From contig VBEU01000074.1 of NCBI GenBank assembly GCA_005883775.1, positions 23,848 through 32,031 on the forward strand: a DNA stretch of 8,184 bases, in the 5' to 3' direction. Both the position numbers and the translations under genes were made by a program. Below the pieces are notes generated by a model, which worked only from the letters and a program-made list of their open reading frames with translations, made no database searches and was not told where the DNA came from. Position 1 is the first letter of the stretch, and each line of letters begins with the position of its first letter. Source of the stretch: Chloroflexota bacterium (GTDB taxonomy: Bacteria; Chloroflexota; Limnocylindria; P2-11E). This document shows, piece after piece, positions 1 through 5,799 of the stretch.

Positions 1-408
1 AAAGTGGACATGCCGAGGCTCGTGCTCGCGGGCGTCGTGGTCGCGTCGCTCGGAGCGCTCGTCGACATGGCGGTGGGCCAGGCATCGACCGCGTTCGAGC
101 TATCGGCCGCGAGCGAGCTTCGTGGCCGCCGGCTCTACCTGTCGGCGCTGAACGTGGGCCGCGACCACATCGGGTCTCTGGTGAACACCCTCGCCCTCGC
201 GTACTTCGGTGGCGCGTTGCCGCTGATCGTTCTCGTCTCGCTCGGGTTCCAGCCGCTCTCGGTTTCGATAAATAGCGAGGAGATCACGCAGTCGATCCTG
301 GCCGTCCTAATCGCGAGCATCGGCCTCGTGCTCTGCGTCCCGCTCACGACCGGGATCGCCGTGGCGCTCGCCGATCGGGTCAAACCGATGCCTGCCACAT
401 CAATTTGA
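1..408 (+). CDS. YibE/F-like multi-pass membrane protein, C-terminal part
   Basis: The frame is open at the left edge, so only the C-terminal ~135 residues are present; the real start lies upstream and the in-frame ATG at 10 is probably internal. At least three hydrophobic segments are visible: near the start (LVLAGVVVASLGALVDMAVG), in the middle (LALAYFGGALPLIVLVSLGF) and near the end (ILAVLIASIGLVLCVPLTTG). The pattern of an early 'GALxD..vgQAS' stretch, then 'LNVGRDHIGSLVNTLALAY', then a late 'IGLVLCVPLTT' helix resembles the C-terminal half of the YibE/F family, whose function is poorly known; a transport role is often suggested. The stop TGA at 406-408 falls inside the proposed -35 element of the next gene, so the two genes are tightly packed but probably separately transcribed. 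Family assignment is from remembered motif resemblance and is moderately sure. Confidence 0.75.
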   Translation, partial: KVDMPRLVLAGVVVASLGALVDMAVGQASTAFELSAASELRGRRLYLSALNVGRDHIGSLVNTLALAYFGGALPLIVLVSLGFQPLSVSINSEEITQSILAVLIASIGLVLCVPLTTGIAVALADRVKPMPATSI

Positions 409-432
409 CGCGCTCGCCGTTGTAGTGATACT
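405..432 (+). promoter_or_regulatory. Candidate promoter of the Fur-family regulator operon
   Basis: TTGACG at 405-410 matches the -35 consensus at five of six positions. GATACT at 427-432 matches the -10 consensus at four of six, with a 16-base spacer. A start point about seven bases beyond the -10 would fall at 439-441, which is the GTG start codon itself. There is no Shine-Dalgarno-like sequence before that GTG, so a leaderless transcript is likely. This is inferred from sequence only. Confidence 0.5.
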
Positions 433-440
433 AAGTCTCA
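426..440. promoter_or_regulatory. Fur/Zur-type operator, 7-1-7 inverted repeat
   Basis: TGATACTAAGTCTCA reads as TGAGACTTAGTATCA on the other strand: six of seven arm positions pair around a single central base. Its layout matches the TGAnAnT-n-AnTnTCA form of Fur and Zur boxes (classical Fur core TGATAATNATTATCA). It covers the proposed -10 element and ends directly at the GTG start of the Fur-family gene. Bound repressor would therefore block transcription of the regulator and the downstream ZIP importer. This is a strong autoregulation candidate, but binding is inferred. Confidence 0.65.
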
Positions 441-881
441 GTGACTTCCCCGTCGACCGCCGCGGTGATGGCTCGGCTTGGCGAAGCGGGCCGCAAAATC
501 ACACCTGCTCGCTCCCGGGTTGTCGCGGCGACTCTCAGACGACGTTTGCCGTTCAGCGCTGAAGAGGTCGTCCGCGAGGTGGCCCGCAGCGGCGTGGGCC
601 GCGCGACGGTGTTCCGGACGCTCGATCTCTTGGTTTCGATCGGGGCACTATCGCGAGTCCATGGGATCGAGGACGGTGGCCGCTGCGTGCGATATACGCC
701 CTGCGCTCCCGCGCATCACCACCATCTTGTCTGCCGATCGTGCGGGCGCGTAGAGGAGATCGACCTCGCGGGGCTCGATGCGAAGCTCGCTCGCGCCGCG
801 CGGGCGCGTGGCTATGCCGCGCTCGGTCACACGCTCGAAGTCGCCGGGATCTGCGCTGACTGCCGCGAACCACGGACGTGA
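441..881 (+). CDS. Fur-family metal-responsive repressor, probably Zur-like
   Basis: This 146-residue protein has the usual Fur-family length and layout. The N-terminal winged-helix half includes the 'KITPARSRVVAATL' helix (19-32) and the recognition helix 'GVGRATVFRTLDLL' (51-64). The dimerisation half carries HHHH (92-95), CxxC (C98, C101) and a C-terminal CxxC (C138, C141). The two CxxC pairs are the structural zinc site. C88 followed by H93 and H95 resembles the second, regulatory zinc site of actinobacterial Zur proteins. With a ZIP importer in the same operon, zinc sensing is the best guess; Fur (iron), Mur or PerR are less likely alternatives. The GTG start at 441 is chosen because it sits just after the promoter-operator and gives a full-length N-terminus; there is no ribosome binding site, consistent with leaderless translation. 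The stop overlaps the next gene by four bases (GTGA), indicating translational coupling. Confidence 0.93.
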   Translation: MTSPSTAAVMARLGEAGRKITPARSRVVAATLRRRLPFSAEEVVREVARSGVGRATVFRTLDLLVSIGALSRVHGIEDGGRCVRYTPCAPAHHHHLVCRSCGRVEEIDLAGLDAKLARAARARGYAALGHTLEVAGICADCREPRT

Positions 882-1597
882 TCATTCTCGGAGTCGCAGC
901 GGCGACCTTTGTATCGACGATGCTCGGCGGCCTTTTAGCGCTTCGGACGAGCGCTCACGTGGGTATGGTCATCGCGCTGGGAGCCGGCGTCCGCGTCGGC
1001 GCTGCCTTCTTCGATCTCGGACCTGAGGCCGCTAAAGAAATGGATTCTGTGCAAAACGCGCTCGCGTTCGCGGCGATCGGTTTTCTTATCTTCTATCTGC
1101 TTGAGCGGATCACTTTGATACATGTAGGCCACGAAGCCGGAATGCCGGTGGACCGTCACGAGCATGTCGGGACACTGGGCGCGGGCGGCATGAGCGTTCA
1201 CAGCTTTCTCGACGGACTCGCGATCGGCGCCGCTTTCCACGCTGGCGTCGAGCTTGGCCTTGTTGTCGCCCTTGTCGTCATCCTTCATGACTTCTCCGAC
1301 GGCATTGGAACGGTGAGCGTGCTCATCGCCAATGACGCGTCGCGGAGAACGGCCTTCCGCTGGCTCGTGGTGGATGCGCTCGCTCCGGTCGTCGGCGCTC
1401 TAGCGGCGTTCGCGATCAACATCCAGGGAGCTGCGCTCGGCGCGCTGCTCGGCTTGTTCATGGGGTTCTTTCTCTATGTCGCTGGCGCGGAGCTGCTTCC
1501 AGAAGCGCATCGCAAGGAGTCCGGCTGGATGGTCCTTGCAGCGACGCTCTTTGGTGCGATCTTCATTTTTGGCGTGACGCAGGTCATCTCGATCTAG
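878..1597 (+). CDS. ZIP-family metal ion importer
   Basis: A 239-residue polytopic inner-membrane protein with about eight hydrophobic segments, the normal size for a bacterial ZIP transporter. The two metal-site helices are clear: HSFLDG at 108-113 and HDFSDG at 137-142, corresponding to transmembrane segments 4 and 5 where His and acidic residues bind the ion. A late ELLPE (205-209) is also typical. The loop before segment 4 is His-rich (H82, H85, H94, H96), a common cytosolic metal-binding loop in this family. The start GTG overlaps the stop of the Fur-family gene (GTGA), so the two are co-transcribed and import is presumably repressed when metal is plentiful. Substrate is most likely Zn2+, with Fe2+ or Mn2+ possible; ZIP proteins are often broad. 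It belongs to the subgroup with Asp rather than Glu in both metal motifs. Confidence 0.93.
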   Translation: MIILGVAAATFVSTMLGGLLALRTSAHVGMVIALGAGVRVGAAFFDLGPEAAKEMDSVQNALAFAAIGFLIFYLLERITLIHVGHEAGMPVDRHEHVGTLGAGGMSVHSFLDGLAIGAAFHAGVELGLVVALVVILHDFSDGIGTVSVLIANDASRRTAFRWLVVDALAPVVGALAAFAINIQGAALGALLGLFMGFFLYVAGAELLPEAHRKESGWMVLAATLFGAIFIFGVTQVISI

Positions 1598-1600
1598 AAA

Positions 1601-1628
1601 GCGCCCGCCGACGAGCTGTCACGGGTGC
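1601..1628. terminator. Weak hairpin between convergent ZIP and CDF genes
   Basis: GCGCCCG (1601-1607) can pair with CGGGTGC (1622-1628): six Watson-Crick pairs plus one G-T pair, with a 14-base loop. Read on the minus strand it is followed by TTTC, a poor U-tract; on the plus strand there is none. It overlaps the end of the CDF gene. It may help separate the convergent transcripts, but the evidence is weak. Confidence 0.2.
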
Positions 1629-2515
1629 GCGCCGCTCTCGATCCGCTTCCGATCCTCGGTCTCGAGCTGGAAGGTCGAGTGCTCGATGTCGAAGTCGCCG
1701 CGAAGGCATGTCGCCAGGTCGTCGAGGACCGCGCTCGGATCCGCCCCGCGCTGCATGACCACGTGGGCTGAGATCACGTTCACTCCGCTCGTGATCGTCC
1801 ACACATGGAGATCGTGGATGTCGAGCACGCCGCTACAGGCGAGCACGTGCTCGCGCAGCGTGTCGACGTTGACGTCTCGCGGCGTCGCTTCGAGGAGCAC
1901 GTCGATCGCCTCGCGGAGGAGGCTGAACGACCGAGGCACGATGAGCGCGACGATCAGGAACGCCGCGAATGTGTCCGCGAGCTGGCGGCCGGCGAAAATG
2001 TTCGCGAGCGCCGAGATGATCACGGCGACCGAGGCCGCGACATCGGCGAGGACGTCGAGGTACGCGGCGCGAACGGCCAGCGAGGCGTGCGGATCGCGGA
2101 GGAGGTAGATCGAGACGCCGTTACTGACAAGGCCGACCGCCGCGACGACGAGGACGACGCTGCTCTGGACCTGGGAGGGCTCGCTGAACCGACGCAGTCC
2201 CTCAACGAGCACGACGGCCGCGACGACGAGAAGGAGGACGGTGTTGAGGACAGTCGCGAGGATCTCGAGGCGCAGAAGCCCGAACGTCCGGCGATCGGTG
2301 ACCGGCCGGGTCCCGAGCCACACCGCTACAAAGGCGATGCCGAGGGCGACCACGTCGATGAGGACGTGGAACGCCTCCGCGAGCAAGGCCAGGCTGTTCG
2401 CGAAAATGGACGCGGTCGCTTCGACCGCGAAGAGGATCGCGGCGAGCGTGAGGGCGATCAGGAGACGCGCGCGCTGCCCGGTTCTTTGATGCACGGAATG
2501 AACGGTACAATTCAT
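1619..2515 (-). CDS. Cation diffusion facilitator (CDF) metal exporter
   Basis: A 298-residue CzcD/ZitB-like transporter that exchanges cytoplasmic divalent metal, usually Zn2+, for protons. Six transmembrane segments lie at roughly 17-37, 44-66, 82-106, 117-138, 147-170 and 176-194. The transport site in segment 2 is H50xxxD54. In segment 5 the usual HxxxD is D154xxxD158, an unusual change. The cytoplasmic domain (about 205-298) has the conserved 'HDLHVWTITSG' (234-244), H251 and H279, the positions that bind regulatory zinc in this family. The frame runs open 112 codons further upstream, but the extension is antisense to the DUF1858-Mrp gene and not transporter-like. The ATG at 2515 has a GAGG nine bases before it, so I chose that start. 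It converges on the ZIP importer 21 bases away, making an importer-exporter pair. Confidence 0.93.
   Translation of the reverse strand: MNCTVHSVHQRTGQRARLLIALTLAAILFAVEATASIFANSLALLAEAFHVLIDVVALGIAFVAVWLGTRPVTDRRTFGLLRLEILATVLNTVLLLVVAAVVLVEGLRRFSEPSQVQSSVVLVVAAVGLVSNGVSIYLLRDPHASLAVRAAYLDVLADVAASVAVIISALANIFAGRQLADTFAAFLIVALIVPRSFSLLREAIDVLLEATPRDVNVDTLREHVLACSGVLDIHDLHVWTITSGVNVISAHVVMQRGADPSAVLDDLATCLRGDFDIEHSTFQLETEDRKRIESGAHP
2506..2511 (+). promoter_or_regulatory. Candidate -10 element for the DUF1858-Mrp gene
   Basis: TACAAT matches the TATAAT consensus at five of six positions and would start transcription near 2518, about 30 bases before the TTG start and before its ribosome binding site. 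No good -35 is visible at the right distance: TTGATG at 2486-2491 is only 14 bases away. The element lies inside the first codons of the divergent CDF gene. Confidence 0.35.
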
Positions 2516-2524
2516 GTGCGCAGT

Positions 2525-2528
2525 CCTC
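2525..2528 (-). promoter_or_regulatory. Ribosome binding site of the CDF gene
   Basis: On the minus strand GAGG lies nine bases before the ATG at 2515. It decides the start in favour of this ATG over the in-frame ATG at 2851 far upstream. Confidence 0.5.
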
Positions 2529-2535
2529 GCGGCTT

Positions 2536-2540
2536 GGAGG
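2536..2540 (+). promoter_or_regulatory. Ribosome binding site of the DUF1858-Mrp gene
   Basis: GGAGG lies eight bases before a TTG at 2549. This is the strongest Shine-Dalgarno in the window and favours TTG 2549 over the in-frame ATGs at 2489 and 2498 and the GTG at 2516. The resulting protein begins MAQISHDVTI, exactly where the DUF1858 domain should begin. Confidence 0.65.
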
Positions 2541-2548
2541 CTTCCCAC

Positions 2549-3495
2549 TTGGCTCAGATCAGTCACGACGTGACCATCTCCAGCGTCGTCGAGCGTTGGC
2601 CCGACGCCGCGCGGATCTTCGCTCGCTACGGCCTGTCGTGCGCCTCCTGCTCGATCTCCAAGAGCGAAACGATCATGGCGGGCGCCACCGGGCATGGCGG
2701 CGGTCGCGTGAACGTCGAGGACCTCATGCGGGATCTCAACGCCTATGCCGATAGCGGCAAGCTCCCCGACAATCTCCCAGCCGCGAATGCGACCGCCGGA
2801 GGCGCAGGTATGAAGATGCGCGGCATGGCCGAGCAGAAGGGCATAAAGCATGTGATCGCGGTCATGTCGGGGAAGGGCGGGGTGGGGAAGTCACTCGTCG
2901 CCGGGCTCCTGGCTATCGGACTGCGCTCAACCCGCCAAAGTCGCGTGGGGGTATCCCGATCATGTCGATGAACCTGCTCCTTCCAGAAGAGGGAGAGGCC
3001 GTGATCTGGCGCGGTCCCATGGTGTCCGGCGCGATCCGCCAGTTCTTCAGCGACGTCCAGTGGGGCGAGCTGGACTACCTGATCGTCGACCTGCCCCCGG
3101 GGACGAGCGACGCGCCGCTCACGGTGATGCAGGCGCTCCCGGTCGATGGCGTCGTCCTCGTCACCACGCCGCAGGCGCTCGCGGCGATGGTCGTGACGAA
3201 AGCGGTGAAGCTCGTCAAGCAGCTGGGCGGGGACATCCTCGGGATCGTCGAGAACATGGCCTACGTCCGCCTTCCCGACGGCTCGACGATCGAGGTATTC
3301 GGCCCGTCCCAGGGGCTGAAGCTCGTCATCGCCTCGAATGCACCGCTCATCGCGAAGATTCCGATCGATCCCGAGATCGCGAAGCTCGCCGACGCCGGTC
3401 TCATCGAGTCATACGAGTCGCCCGAGTCCGAGGAGCTCATCGTGAACTTCCTCGAGCGCGCGCCGGAGAAGCACCCACAGGTCCCCGTCGCATAG
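2549..3495 (+). pseudogene. DUF1858-Mrp/NBP35 Fe-S carrier ATPase, interrupted by an internal out-of-frame deletion
   Basis: Frame 2 from the TTG encodes a DUF1858 domain (about 3-68: 'SHDVTISSVVERWP', C31xxC34, 'SETIMAGATGHG', 'DLMRDLN'). A linker and then the Mrp start follow, with the deviant Walker A GKGGVGKS (108-115). After 'LVAGLLAIGLR' (about 2926) the similarity stops. It resumes at once in frame 1 with 'LNPPKSRGGIPIMSMNLLLP', WRGPMVSGAIRQF, Walker B 'LDYLIVDLPPGT', 'VTTPQ' and 'FGPSQG', ending at the TAG at 3493-3495. About 30-35 residues, including the 'DADIxGPSIP' segment, are missing. Known Mrp proteins carry and deliver 4Fe-4S clusters as dimers. As written this gene cannot make a full ATPase: it is either a real pseudogene or an assembly error. 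The Mrp cysteine pair is also absent. The usual N-terminal MIP18/DUF59 domain is replaced by DUF1858. Confidence 0.85.
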
Positions 3496-3498
3496 AAC

Positions 3499-3502
3499 GG
3501 GA
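3499..3502 (+). promoter_or_regulatory. Possible ribosome binding site before the AlkX-like gene
   Basis: GGGA lies seven bases before the GTA at 3510, just after the mrp stop codon. It is a weak Shine-Dalgarno. Its spacing supports 3510 as the original start position even though GTA is not a normal start codon. Confidence 0.35.
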
Positions 3503-3509
3503 TCGCCGC

Positions 3510-4691
3510 GTAGACCAGCTCACGCTCGCGGAAGCGCGCCGCCTCGCGGTCCACGCGCAGCTCCTCGATGCTGCGCCACGTCCGAGCCGTCGCACGATCC
3601 TTGAGACGGTCCAGCATCTTGGCTACCTTCAGCTCGATCCGACCAACGTAGTCGCACGCAACCACCTACTGATCCTCTGGTCGCGGCTGGGCCGATACGA
3701 TCGCGCCGATCTCGATCACTTGATGTGGACCGACAAGGCGCTGTACGAGACCATCTCGTTCATCCTGCCGACCTCGGATCGGCCACTCCATGAGGTCCGC
3801 ACGCGTGCGATCCGCCTGGGCTTTGATCCGTCATCGCGATCAGGGCGGATGCACAAGTGGATGAAGAAGAACGATGCACTCCGGCGCGACGTGGTCGCCC
3901 GGCTTCGGAAACACGGGTCCTTGCCGCTCACCGCTTTCGAGGACCGCGCGATCGATTCGTGGACGAGCTCAGGATGGACCGCCGCGCGCAACGTGTCGCA
4001 GATGCTGATGTTCCTCATGCGGCTCGGTGAGGTCTCTGTCGGCGGACGCGCGGGCGGGAAGAAGATGTGGACCCTTACGAAGGGATGGCTCCCGAGTGTC
4101 CGGCCGATGACCGCGAAGGCCGCGGCGCGCGCCGCGACCGAGCGCGCGCTCGGGGCGGCCGGTGTCGCGACGTTCAAGGAGCTGCGGTACTTCTATTCGC
4201 TGGGCGACCACGTGACCGCCGATGCACTCACTGCTCTCGAGCACGACGGCGTGGCGACCCGTCTGACGATCGAGGGCCTCCGCGGGCCGCACTACGCGCT
4301 CACCTCGGCCCTCGGGAGGCGGAACCATGTGTCCGAGCGGACGACGCTCCTCTCACCCTTCGACAACGTGATCATCGATCGCAAGCGGACCGAACTCCTC
4401 TTCGGCCTGCGTTACCGGATGGAGATCTACGTGCCGAAGCATCTGCGGGTTCGCGGCTTCTGGGCCATGCCCATCCTGCACGGCGAGCGGCTCATCGGCA
4501 CCGTCGACCCGAAGGTCGACCGCGAGCGCGGCCGACTCGAAGTGATCACCTTCCGGCTCGAACACGACGCGCCGCGGGATCGATCGACCCGACGAGCCAT
4601 CGAGAGCGCAGTGGAGGATCTCGCGGCGTTCGCGGGTGCGACCGAGGTGACCTGGCCAAAGGGGATCGCTTCGTCATACTCGCGGCGGTGA
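3510..4691 (+). CDS. AlkX/YcaQ-like DNA glycosylase (HTH_42 winged-helix family), start codon uncertain
   Basis: About 393 residues, the usual length for the family also called winged-helix DNA-binding domain-containing protein. The N-terminal part shows 'LTLAEARRLAVHAQLL', then 'LGYLQLDPTNVVARNHLLIL' with QLD at 41-43 (numbering from 3510), the Q-hydrophobic-D motif that contains the catalytic residues of AlkX/YcaQ enzymes; AlkZ has QxQ instead. Later 'LSPFDNVIIDRKRTELLFGLRYRMEIYVP' followed by 'GFWAMPILHGERLIGTVDPK', quoted in parts, is the typical C-terminal half. Family members remove alkylated bases or unhook interstrand crosslinks. The frame has no ATG, GTG or TTG near 3510: it stays open back through mrp, and the first later ATG (about 3723) would remove the catalytic motif. 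I annotate from 3510, where GTA stands where GTG would be expected. The stop overlaps the flippase start by GTGA. Confidence 0.85.
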   Translation, partial: VDQLTLAEARRLAVHAQLLDAAPRPSRRTILETVQHLGYLQLDPTNVVARNHLLILWSRLGRYDRADLDHLMWTDKALYETISFILPTSDRPLHEVRTRAIRLGFDPSSRSGRMHKWMKKNDALRRDVVARLRKHGSLPLTAFEDRAIDSWTSSGWTAARNVSQMLMFLMRLGEVSVGGRAGGKKMWTLTKGWLPSVRPMTAKAAARAATERALGAAGVATFKELRYFYSLGDHVTADALTALEHDGVATRLTIEGLRGPHYALTSALGRRNHVSERTTLLSPFDNVIIDRKRTELLFGLRYRMEIYVPKHLRVRGFWAMPILHGERLIGTVDPKVDRERGRLEVITFRLEHDAPRDRSTRRAIESAVEDLAAFAGATEVTWPKGIASSYSRR

Positions 4692-5770
4692 TCGCGAGAG
4701 CCCGCGCGAATTCCGGCGCGCTCTGGCTGCTCGCGGCCACGACCATCGCCAACGTCCTCGGTTTCGGGTACCAGCTCGTCATGGCGCGGCTTCTCACCGC
4801 CGAGCAGTACGCGATCCTCATCGCGCTCTTCGGCGTGCTGATCCTCGAGGCGATCTCCAGTCAGGTGATCCAATCGGCGACCGCAAAGGGGTCTCGCGCT
4901 CACGATCGTGGCGCTCTCCGGGCCGATCTCGCAGGTTCTCGTGCTTCCCGGGCTCGCGGTGATCTTCCTCGGCGTTGGCCTCTTCTTCGCCGGCATGATG
5001 ACCTTCGCCCTCGGTCTGCTCCAGGGTCTGGCTCGCTTCGGCTGGATGGGGAGCGTGCTCATCGTGCAGGCCGGCGCGCGTCTCGTGATGGGCGTCGCGC
5101 TGGTCCTGCTCGGTCTCGGCGTGAACGGAGCATTTGCCGGCGCGACGGCGGCCATCGCCGTGAGCGTGCTCGTTGCCGCGGTGCCACTCGCCCCACTCCT
5201 TCGTGCCGCGCGCCGCTCGACGGCCGTCGTCGAGCTCGCCGCGTCGGAGACGAGATTCTTTGCCCTCGCCGCGGTGGTGCTGCTCGCATACGCGGCGCTC
5301 ACCAACATCGACGCCGTCCTTGCGCCCGCCGTCCTGAGCCCGGCCGAGGCGGGCACCTACGCCGGAGCGGTGACGCTCGGCAAGATCGTTCTGTTCGCGC
5401 CGATCGCCGTGGGCTTCCTGCTCCTCGAACGCACGGCGCGCGCGCATGCGCGGGGCGAGCCGACGGAGCGCGCACTGTTCCTTTCCCTCGGCCTCGTCCT
5501 CGCCACGAGCGGCGTCGTGGCGCTCGCCTACATCGTTGCGCCGGGTCTCTTCGTGGGGCTCATCGTCGGCAGCCAGTACCCCGCGACCGTCGCCGTCGCC
5601 CCCGTCTACGGGATCGCGGCGCTCTCCAACGCGCTCCTGAACCTCTGGATCAGCTACTTCGTCGGTCGCGGCGAGATGCGCTGGTCGCGCTCACGACGCA
5701 GGCCGTCGCGATCGTCACCTTTCTTATCGAGCGAACCGGTCAGACCAAGGTGGCGCTGACGCCTCGCTGA
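4688..5770 (+). pseudogene. Polysaccharide/oligosaccharide flippase (MATE-like), disrupted
   Basis: The GTG at 4688 overlaps the preceding stop. Frame 2 gives the typical flippase start 'GALWLLAATTIANVLGFGYQ' followed by 'LVMARLLTAEQYAILIALFG' and 'SQVIQSATAK', ending near 4889. The protein resumes in frame 3 at about 4890 ('GLALTIVALSGPISQVLVLP', 'GLLQGLARFGWMG') and runs through many membrane helices to 'ISYFVGRGEMR' near 5681. It then continues best in frame 2 ('LVALTTQAVAIVTFL') to the TGA at 5768-5770. At the first break about 25-30 residues between helices 2 and 3 seem to be missing. The second break can be explained by one missing base. The C-terminus is also shorter than usual, lacking the last helices. 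Intact relatives move lipid-linked sugars across the inner membrane for surface polysaccharides. Disruption could be real decay or assembly error. The segment 4908-5759 alone could be translated from a GTG, but lacks the N-terminal helices. Confidence 0.8.
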
Positions 5771-5799
5771 CACGCCACGCCGCTACCCTCCGTGGTCGC

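Noticed and set aside
135..398. Minus-strand open frame opposite the YibE/F-like gene
   Set aside because: No recognisable features, and antisense to a membrane protein with family-like motifs.
2516..2851. Upstream extension of the CDF frame to an ATG at 2851
   Set aside because: The extra 112 residues are not transporter-like and are antisense to the DUF1858 domain; the ATG at 2515 has a ribosome binding site.
1805..2971. Long plus-strand open frame of 388 codons running antisense through the CDF gene into mrp
   Set aside because: Its first ~240 residues are charged, low-complexity sequence (Asp/Arg/Glu-rich) with no domain, lying antisense to a clear transporter. Only the part from 2549 is a real gene.
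2962..3495. Separate short Mrp-like gene starting at ATG 2962
   Set aside because: Mrp similarity continues upstream of this ATG (LNPPKSRGGIPI), and there is no ribosome binding site. It is the 3' half of the broken gene, not an independent small gene.
4427..5356. Minus-strand open frame of 309 codons
   Set aside because: Ala/Arg/Ser/Thr-rich with no motif, and antisense to the AlkX and flippase genes, which have clear family similarity. It is a product of high GC.
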